From: Apteryx mantelli
Lineage: Eukaryota > Chordata > Aves > Apterygiformes > Apterygidae
NCBI RefSeq assembly: GCF_036417845.1
Contig: NC_089979.1
Location: 4,951,424 to 5,015,423, forward strand
Direction of reading: 5' to 3'
DNA length: 64,000 nt
The position numbers and the translations under genes were made by a program. Below the pieces are notes generated by a model. It was not told the DNA's origin. It did no database searches and worked only from the letters and a program-made list of their open reading frames with translations. Positions 9,161-64,000 of this stretch are shown here, in pieces; position 1 is the first letter of the stretch, and each line of letters starts with the position of its first letter.

Positions 9161-10985
9161 CGCGCGGCGGGGCACGACGGGACGGCGGCGCGGCCCGAGG
9201 GGAGCGCGGCGGCGGCGGTTGCGCCATGGCGGCTGCGGCGCCTCCCCCGCTCTCCGCGACCCTCCCGGGCGAGGGGCCGGGCCGCGCTCCTGTGCGGCTC
9301 CCCCCTTCCAAATTAGCGCTGAAATAGCGCTAATCAGAAGACGAGAAATTAATCTTCTCCCTTCTTCATGTGTTTTTGACGCGTGTCTGGGGGATAACAC
9401 CCGAGAGCCACACGGACTACAGCTTCCGTGCTGTAACACCAGTTTGGAAAATAGTTATTTTGAGGGAGGGGCGAGCACTTAACCGATCAAACTATCTTTC
9501 CCACCAAAATAAGAGCTTTATTTTCTATTTATATGCAGCCTCTCAGTCTACTTCTAGACAGAAGTGGAGTTACTTAAACAGCATTTTTTTCAGAATACTC
9601 TTTATGTTTGACAAATAGGTCAAACTTTCAAAAAATAAACTTGTGCAGAATCCAGTTCAAGGATTTGCAATAAGCCTGAAGGTTTAAAATCCAAAAACGA
9701 CAATTTACCAACACCAGCAGAATGTACCCAACACCCTAATACTGTAATGCTCCTTTATTAAAAAGGAAGAGGATTTATTAGACCATTACAGGTTAAAACC
9801 GAGGCACACAAGAGCAGCTCGACTTCCCTGTATCCCTTATGTGTTATCAGAAAGGACATGAAGTATCACTAAATTACCATTTGACACTCCTTGCTGCTGG
9901 AGATGACAAACGCAGAGTGCTGCAGCACTTAACTTCTTGCTTGTTAACCCTGTTAGGGGAGTCAGCACCTCTGAATTAAGCACTTAGGCTCCCTGTAACA
10001 GGCACAGGGCAAATCCGCAGGAGAGATTCCCAGCAGCCACCATCTGAGTGGGTAGATGCTTTGCTAAACAGCAGGGAATCCTGAGGACGGGGCTGTCTCG
10101 CATGCTGCCGTGCTGTGGAGTTTTAATGCTTGATTCCAAGCAGCAGATTAAAGCATCCTTTCACGAGGCTGCAGTACCCTGGGCCCCTCTTTCAGCGTTA
10201 GGGGCCCGAGGATGCGTTTTCCCAAGTGATTCAGGTGATGGACAGGGTGGTTCTGCTCTCGCCATGCCTCCCTTGCGCCCACCGGCACGCACAGCACTGG
10301 CAGGCAGGCCGGCGAGATGGGCTGCCCGAGAACTGGCAGCACAAAGAGAAGAGTTGTTCTCAGTTGAATGAGCTTGGAGATCTGATTTATTGTCTAGTTG
10401 CATGAGTTTAACCAGTGCCAGCGTGAGGCAGGAAAAGGCAGAACCAAAAGTATCCCAATTTTATCAGAAGATCAGAATTCACAGAACTTGGCCTTTCCTT
10501 TCTTTTAGGATGCAAGGGAAGGAGAGAGGGATATGGCCATATATTTGGCTGTGCACACTGAAGGGACTTTGCAACGAAGCTGGCGCAGGAGATAAGTAAC
10601 AGAAATTGTGTGTGAAAAGCAAACAAAAGAGTACAGACTTATTAAGAGACCAGTCATAATTTGCTTATGCAGGAAGTTCATATGCAGGCTATAACTGTTC
10701 CAGATTATATGCAGAACTACTGATCTGGAAGCAGAACCCGGAGTTTCTTTAAGAGCATCAGAAATGTGGAGGAATTGCTTTATATCAGCTACAGCACCTT
10801 GGGAAATGTACAGCTTGTGAACAGGCTAAAAACACTGCAGGAGACTCGAACTTCAAATAAGAAGGATTCCTCCCCAAGTGGATCCCATGCCAGATTGCAC
10901 TTACACATGTGGAGGAAGGAACTGAAGAATGAGTTGCCTAAGCAGAGGGAAGCAAGGGGAACTATAAATTGCTAATGCAGGACAC

Positions 10986-11012
10986 CTAATAAAGGCCAGG
11001 AGCCTTTATTAG
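10986..11012. repeat. Perfect 10-bp inverted repeat with AATAAA on both strands
   Basis: Arms CTAATAAAGG and CCTTTATTAG are perfectly complementary around a 7-nt spacer. Each strand carries an AATAAA hexamer. Confidence 0.85.
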
Positions 11013-13504
11013 AACAGCTCAAAGACCTGCTCAGATACCTGATACTTTATACGTTTAAAGATGCTGCCAGGTAAGAAACCACAACGCTCCGAAATAAGTC
11101 TGCTCCACTGAAAACATCCTGCATTGAATGGAAAGTAACCCTAAACGCCTTAATATTGTCCCTGCACAACCTTCCATCAAGATGCAGAGTTAAGAAATAA
11201 ACTATTAAAACTTAGAGTTTAAGCGTGACATTCGCATGAGCCTAGGCTTTGTTTGGTAGGGACGTTAATGAGATGAGATTTGCCTACACCCTTGCTTCAT
11301 GGCTGTCTCGCTGCATTTATTGAGTGGCACTGACGTGGCTGATCTGGAGGGGCTCAGAGTAAAGTTACGATGAAAACAGATCACTGTGTAGTAACAGAGA
11401 AAGAACAGCTTTTGCTGCTTCCCAGAGCTTTTAAGCTTAGCTATCCAGGCAGCATTGCTGGTTAGTAGGACCTAATCGGGCCAGAATAAGGTCTAGAAAC
11501 TTGCAGCAGTGCGGTCTTTGTTGGTTTTGATCCTGCTATTGTCCATACTTTGTACAATCCACTCAGCACCTCCGCATCCATACTCATGTACCCCCCCACA
11601 CACACTCATTTAGGGCTTGGTGTGATGGGAGTGCTTAGGAGACTGCTACATCACACCGATTTTTTAATTTAAAGCAAAGCTTTGCTAGACTGACATTCAT
11701 TAACAAAACACTCCCTACTAATAATTAGTTCTCACAATTGTTATCACGGCATAGTCATTCTTACGCATTACCCATCGCTACATCTACAAAGCAGTCGGTC
11801 CTTAACACTTTTATCCTAAATTAGCTGTGAGAATACAATACTGCAGAGCTGACGCTGTGTAGTTAGGGCATGACTGTGGTCCTCGGTGGTCATCAAGGTG
11901 GCCAAACGCAGGAGCTCTTCACTGAGGGGATCTTTCTCTTACCCTAGCCTGCCAATTTGGGAATTTCCTCTTTTTTGTAAGATATGCTGCATTAGTGTGC
12001 TTACGTTCGGGTTCAAAACGAGCTAGTGTTAAGTCTGCTTGGTGTGCTTCGGCTTTCAGGGGTGCCACAGACCCGTGCTCCAGCTACAACACTAGCTCAG
12101 TGCGGCTTGACAAGAGAGAGGGCCACCTGCAGCTGCCCAGCTGGCACACAAGCATGTGTTATTCTTTCACCCAAATCCTTCCAGGGCTCTGGAAAACTTT
12201 ACTACCTTGTGACTTGATACTGAGGTAGTAAGAATAAGTAAAGACAGGTGAAACAGCAGCATCTGACATCTGCTACTTGAAGACAGTATTTCAAAATATG
12301 GAACAACACATGAGTTAGAAGCTTAGCCAGGCATAAGACCAGCAGGTAAGAAAGTCAGTGCCTGCCCAGCTACCCAAGAATGAGAGAAGATATGACTGCT
12401 CAGCTGAAAAAAGGACCCCCTTCCCCCCAAAAAAGAAAACCAGATTACCTTAGCTTCTAAATAGGCTTCATTTTGCCCAGAATCACATCTTCTGCATAGT
12501 CTCATGGTCTCCTTAAAGCAGTCACTGGATGACAGTGAAGGGACTTAGCAGTAGCTAAACCCTTTCAGGTGGTCTCTCTTCCTACTGTCCACCTTAATCT
12601 CTTCACGCTTTTCTTCTGTCAGTGGAAGTCTACTGTCATCATCTCGTTCTTGTCCAAACAGTCCAGTTTATTCACTAGCCCTGGGAGGGTGCTAATCTGG
12701 CCATGCAAGCTTTATCTCCTGGTTTTAGCAATTAGCAACACTAATGAACTTCAGGTTGTTGATCGTGATGGCAGCTCCTTCACCCAAGGTAAAGTCTGCC
12801 TGACTTCCAAGAGGGGGAAGGGGCTGGTAGCTCTCAGGCTGCCCAGTTCTCTGTTTATTGCCGTTTTGAGCCACCATTTACCTGCTGTGAGCCAAGACAG
12901 CCCTCCCCTCCCGCAACTGTTTCCCAGTAAAGATACCAGTGTCTTCTTTGCACAGCAGGGCTTTAGGACATGCTGCATTCTGCTGTGCCATGCTGAGTCT
13001 GGTGGCCTTTTCTGGAATTTGATAAAGCACCTGGAGATCATTAAATTGATTTTTCTAAATTTGTTCAAGAACAGCCTCAGGTGCGGTATCTGCTTCCCTT
13101 ATCCTTTTTGGAAAGGTCTTTTTTCCATAGCTGAGGGTTTTTTCAATTTTTTTCTATCTGTGTTTTGTACTTGCTGATAACTAGGTTCAAATCCAAGAAA
13201 TATTCTTATGCCTGAGTTCACGACCAAAGTGGGAAGCCCAGCTCAGAAACCTGTGCAGATGGCAGGCCCCTAGCAGAAAAACAGAACAAAATTGTATTAC
13301 TGCTGTAATGATCAGCGCACGGTGCGTATCCCCAATAGGTGGTGCTGCATCTTTTTCATAGCGTTTAATTTTTGTGTTATTGGACTTAATCACCTAGGAG
13401 GGTGAGTCTTTCTTGAGTAAATTGAAGTTAGTAATCTAGTAATAATATATATTTTTTTAATATAAATGTTACATTTCATTTGGCAAGGGAAATCAAGCAT
13501 GGCT

Positions 13505-13575
13505 TTTCAGCCTAGTGGTTAGTACAGTCACCGGGGTATAGGGAGACAACATTAGGTTTTGGTCCCTCCACAGCA
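13505..13575 (+). mobile_element. tRNA-like SINE head fragment
   Basis: GCCTAGTGGTTAGTAC resembles a pol III A box (TRGYNNAGTGG type). About 35 bases on, GGTTTTGGTCCCTCC resembles a degenerate B box (GGTTCGANTCC). The spacing and wording resemble old amniote tRNA-derived SINE heads. The family is not identified and no clear tail is seen. Confidence 0.4.
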
Positions 13576-16500
13576 GATTATTATTTTAGTGATCACCGAT
13601 TTCATCACACGTAAACAGTCCTTGGAGAAGAGCTCAGAACCCCCGCATCTATCTACCATGTGAAAGCATTAGATGGCAGAGTCATGGTCATTTGCTCTTT
13701 CGTTCTGATCTCATTCATTTTATATTATTATTATGCAAAGGGGGATACAGAATATGTGAGGAAATCTAATACTTTCCATCTAATATAATGTAAGTTTGAA
13801 TCCTCTCAGAGTGACAAATCAAATCTACATGATCTTTCTCCCAGTAACATTTCTTACCATTTAACACTGCTAACAATGTCTAACAGACATTCATAAAATG
13901 TGGTTTTAAAATGAATTCAAGGGAGGGTTGTTACTTAGTGGAAATCAATGTACGTTTTCTCACCAGAAGAAAAGCCGTATATTCTGCCACTAGACTATTT
14001 GTATGCAAAATTTTTATCTCAGATTGCCTCTGCTGATATAGGTCATTTTTAAAGCTGCTCATAAATACCATCTTCTCTTCCAAAATGACTAAAAGATGCT
14101 TGTTTTTTTCCAAAAACAATGATTCCTTCTTTGGCAGATATCAGTTCTGCGAAATGTCAACTTTAAATCCAGCAGTTATGGTAGGGTTTTGTGGCCAACA
14201 GTCAGACAAGTCTTTCTTTAAAGAAAAGCATTTTTACATGTTTCAGCAATTCTTCTTATACTACTGTGTACTTGTGAATATGGTGCATAAGGAGCATGCA
14301 TATAAAAATGCTTTTATAGTTTTCAGACCTCGTTGGCCTCAAATCTTCTCAAAAACTGGCGTTTTTTCTGGTGAAATTGCCTGGTAAGGTGTAATTAGTT
14401 TTCGGCATGCTCGGAAACATCAGTTGTCAGGTGTAATGAATAAGAGAAAGCATTAGAAGTAGAACAAGTTACCAGGCCCAAAATGAGCGTGTGCCCTGTT
14501 ACTGCGAGGTGAGGGTAGAAAAGAGCTGTAACTCTCTCCTTTCCTCGACACACAGAAAAGCTGCTCGAAGTGCAGAGTAGCAGGAAAATAGCCTAAAAGA
14601 AAAACAGGACTTGTCTGCATGAGAAAACCGTACTTAAATAAAACTATTTAACCAATTTACTATTTAACCGATTGTGCAAGCCTGCAGTCATGTACACACA
14701 GTGATCTGCCCTTTTGCTTATAAAGTTCTAAATCCACAAAAATCGGCTCTAAATCAATATGAGTATATTGCAGTCTAGGATGTTCCAGGTATTAATTGCT
14801 GCTTTCAGGATCTATGTTTTCCAGGTAATTTCTGAAATCAATTGCAGAGTATCCTCTGGGGCCCGAGAGAAGTGGTGTTAGCTATGTTGTGCTATTTTCA
14901 AACTGCTAGCAGGTACAATCGTGAGTATATATATTTTTTCTTTTGCAGCCATGTGAGGCGTCAGATGAAGTTCCACGTGGGTATATCCCTTCGGCGTGTA
15001 AGCTTCACCGACCATTGCTTTCACGCCAATATTTCACATGCAGAACGATGTAGAAAGGTGAGACGGGACAATATGTGTTTATAGACCTAGAGGACGGAGA
15101 GGGCCTTCTACCAACACGAGCTGGTCTTCCTTCACGTGGAAAAATATCATGCAGTAATCGTCGCTCCTGTCCTGTTTCTCTCCGTGTTGCAGGTTTGCAA
15201 GTTGTGAATGTCATCATGGAGGTTAGCTTGAGTGCTACTAGTTGAGGTGACCAAATTAAGCAAGCCTAGAGTACTGATTTTTTTTTTTTTTGCAGATGAA
15301 AGTTGTGTTGTTTTTTTGAGGAGACCCATGCATCTGTTATTTGTTTTTTTTTCCCCCTAGGAATTGCCTTTGGCATTATAATTAGGAAGGGCTATTTTAC
15401 TGTATTCTGCAGTGACAGTCCTGGAAGTCTGTTGACCAAATCCTCATAACTTAAAACATAGCCCTCATAACCTAAGTCCGTGCACTTTGTGTGGTAAAAT
15501 TTTTACAATGTAAAAGCTGATTCTCACAAAATATGACTTAGAGTACAATCTTAGAACTGAAAAGTTTCTGTTATAATACTTGATTGAAGTATGTAACCTT
15601 TGATAAATTTTTGGAGTACTAATGGCTCTCACATTGCTTGATGTGCTGCTGGTGGTGGTGGTATATATGTTACTGCCAGCAGGTGACAGGGCTCAGAGGT
15701 CACTAATTTTGAGATGCTGTGGTTACTTGTGATGAAGGCTGATTTTCATCTTGTATTCCGTGAGGAGCAAACATAAACTATGTTATTTCTCTTGCTAAAA
15801 CAATAAACAAACTGCTGATATGATGAGAGCTGTGCTAGTTCCCCTCCTTCCATCCTTTCACATGAAACTTTTGAGTAGATATACGTAATGGTAAGTGCTA
15901 AGGGAGGGCTATAGCTACTTAGCCCAGCCGGTGCTGGCGTGAGGCCGGGAGTCTAGGCTTAATGCGCGAGATCAGGTGATGGGTACTGGATGCGAACTTC
16001 TCCATGATCACCACTTTCAGTGGACCGTTTTCGAGAAACCTATTTTCATGCTCTCTTGTCCGTAAATGCAGAAGATCTAACAGGCATGGTACAATGCATG
16101 TTAAAGAGAGTTATCTTCTAATCAGAAGGAACAGAAGAGATTGATTTAAATATCAGCATCAGAGGTTTTGATACTATATAGGGACTGCGTGATTTCCCAC
16201 TGTCAGCTCAGCATTTAGTACTGTCTAATATAGCAGAAAGACCAGAGTTGCTGCAGATGACTCTCTTTTGGCTCGTTGTTTTTGGGGATTTTTTTTTTTT
16301 CTGTTTCCAGCCTCTGGTAAGACTATTTAGCATAAACAAGGAATTAGTGATGTTTATGCAAAAATCTACTCAAATCCTCAGAGGGAAAAACAGCAACCCC
16401 TTTGACAGCTCCCTTGGCTCTCTTCAAAGTCTATCTTTATAATTTTGCTACAGCTTCTTGCCTCTTTACTCTAGAACTAATTTTGAATCATGATTTTTGT

Positions 16501-17995
16501 CCTTTATTTGTTTACACTTACCAGGAAATCTTAACTCTCTGGCAACTAGAGGAGCCTGGAAGGCAGACAAATCCATAATCACTTCACTGGAAAGCCTAGT
16601 GGTGACAATGGTTTCAGGAGCAGCACGCCTGAAACTAAAGCTGAGCTCAGAATAGAGACCTGTGAATATCCATCAGTATAACCCAAAGGGAAGAGTGGAC
16701 ACACAGCTGACGTAACTCTGGAATAGCGAGATGCTTCTGTAGAGCTTCAGATATGAAGGAGGTGAAGGAGGATATTAATTGGCTTGACTGACCACGCAAG
16801 CAGTATGTTCACCTTGTGCTTTCGCAGCTAGTATTTACTGAAGGAATTCAGCTGACTTTGAAGGAGCTTTACTGTCCTGGGATGAGTCCTTTCAGGTTTT
16901 TTTAAGAGGCTTCTTCATCTAAATGAGATTACTAGAGCAGGTGAGTGAAACTATGGATCATAGGTGCTGTATTCTACTTCTATAACTAACACTTTCTGGT
17001 GGAAGTGAGTGTCATTAGCTTGCCCTTTGCATCCTTAGCAGGTTTAAGAATTTTATTCCTACTTTCTCCCCCTGAAAGGAAGAAGTCCCAACGAGGTGAT
17101 TTCAAAAGGACGATGACTCCTGAAGGAATCATCATCACCACTGCTATCTCTGGGTCTCAGTGTGTCATACTGACCAATACCGTCTCTTTCACGTTAGAGA
17201 AATTGCTTGGTGGTATTCTCCTGTATTAAATTTATGGCCAGGGATTATCTTGTTGTATAATACACTCAGGTCCCAGATCACAGCTGCATTTAATAGGCAC
17301 GACAAAAAGTGGATGTGGTTATGTGAGATCCACGAGGTCAGCGATCTGAAGGTTTCGCAGCAGCATTGCCCCTGTCGCAGGAGGCTTTGGGGAGGAAGAG
17401 AGGAAAGAAGTCCAATTTTCAAGTCAGCGGGGCATTCACAACCAGGCAGCGCGTATAACATCGAGGCCACTCTATTAGCCCTTTCACCCGCGCGCAACTG
17501 GGCAGAGTGCCTTAAGGGAGAGGTAGCGGGGAGGGAGCTAGAGGTACTTTGAGTCGCGTTTTCCAGGCTCTGGGTGAGAGACGGGTCTCTGGCAGCCCTG
17601 GCCGACCCAGAACGAGCCTCGGCGGGTGACGCCGGGGCCTGCAGAGGCTGCTGGCGCCTGCTTAGCCGCCCGCCGGCGGGCGGTGAGGAGAGCGGAGCGC
17701 GGCGGGGCCGGGGAGGAGCTGCTCAGCCCCGGCTGATGAAATTCCTGAGGAGGAAGAGGGGGAGGAAGGGAAGGGGGGGGGATCAGCGCGGAGCGGCGCG
17801 CTGTGGCGGCGCCGCTTCCCGCCGCCCCGGGGCCGCGGCGCGGGGGGCGGAGGGCAGCGGGAAGCGGGCGGCGGCGGCGGCGGCCGGGCAGGCGGGGCGC
17901 CCCCGCCCCGTGACCCCGCCGCTCCTCCCTTCTCCCCACCCACCGCCCCGCGCCTCGGTGCCGCCGAGGAACCTGGTTTCCCGGCGCCGGCCTGA

Positions 17996-18078
17996 CCCTC
18001 CTCCTCCTCCCTCCTTTTTTTTTTTTTCCCCTCCTCTCCCTCTTTTCTTTTTCCTCCCTCCCCTCCCCTTCCTCCTTC
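17996..18078. repeat. 83-base pure polypyrimidine tract
   Basis: Every base from 17996 to 18078 is C or T, with a 13-T run inside, ending 121 bases before the AGO2 ATG. Such homopurine-homopyrimidine tracts can form triplex DNA. It lies either in the core promoter or in the 5' UTR. Confidence 0.9.
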
Positions 18079-18199
18079 GGCGACAGCGGAGCCGGGGCTC
18101 GGGCTCGCTCCCTCCTCCCCCCCTTCCCTCCCCTCGAGCCGCCGCCGCGGTCGGGACCCGCAGAGAGGCGCCGCCTCCGCCGCCGCCGCACACGGAGAC

Positions 18200-64000
<45,801 letters not shown>

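Larger units (their letters stand above)
9160..17440. other. RPLP1-AGO2 intergenic spacer
   Basis: About 8.3 kb between divergent genes. No exon of a recognisable protein is visible. It contains the rest of the RPLP1 CpG island (to about 9330), a perfect AATAAA-bearing inverted repeat (10986-11012) and a tRNA-like SINE fragment (13505-13575). It also has a long but unrecognised open frame (12569-13177), T-rich tracts and otherwise unremarkable AT-rich sequence. Confidence 0.7.

Overview
The window is vertebrate nuclear DNA, most likely from a bird. The coding exons are short, bounded by GT-AG (once GC-AG) introns, and almost identical to known amniote proteins. The clearest interspersed repeat is a CR1 LINE 3' end, SINEs are sparse, and the RPLP1 hinge and tail resemble the avian form. 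No species can be named from the sequence alone. There are no prokaryotic features.

Layout. (1) Bases 1-6265, + strand: the 3' end of PTK2 (focal adhesion kinase), with the last three coding exons (most of the FAT domain), the stop codon and the 3' UTR. (2) 6266-7640: spacer between two convergent genes. (3) 7640-9005, - strand: a complete four-exon RPLP1 gene (ribosomal stalk protein P1) with poly(A) signal, TOP start, TATA-like box, CCAAT/CRE promoter and CpG island. (4) 9160-17440: spacer with no recognisable gene. (5) 17440-64000, + strand: AGO2 (Argonaute-2). It has a large CpG-island promoter, a 31-nt first coding exon, a 19.7-kb first intron and twelve further exons that cover the N, L1, PAZ, L2 and MID regions. 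The gene runs off the right edge before the PIWI catalytic exons. The splice phases join into one open frame of 586 codons plus 2 nt.

PTK2 followed by AGO2 in the same orientation matches the arrangement I recall from human 8q24. An intact, intron-bearing RPLP1 between them is not expected from the human map, where RPLP1 lies at 15q23, and is the most notable structural point. Other items worth a second look are a 31-bp imperfect hairpin in AGO2 intron 2 that looks either like a pre-miRNA or like two abutting hAT-type terminal repeats, a GC-AG intron inside the PAZ/L2 coding region, a 40-bp near-perfect palindrome in AGO2 intron 1, an 83-base pure pyrimidine run just upstream of the AGO2 start codon, and several isolated CpG-rich patches inside introns, one of which carries a minus-strand ORF and poly(A) signal.

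The three genes share no pathway: adhesion signalling (PTK2), translation elongation (RPLP1) and small-RNA silencing (AGO2). I found no novel operon-like or defence system; the unexplained material consists of the intronic and intergenic structures listed under findings.
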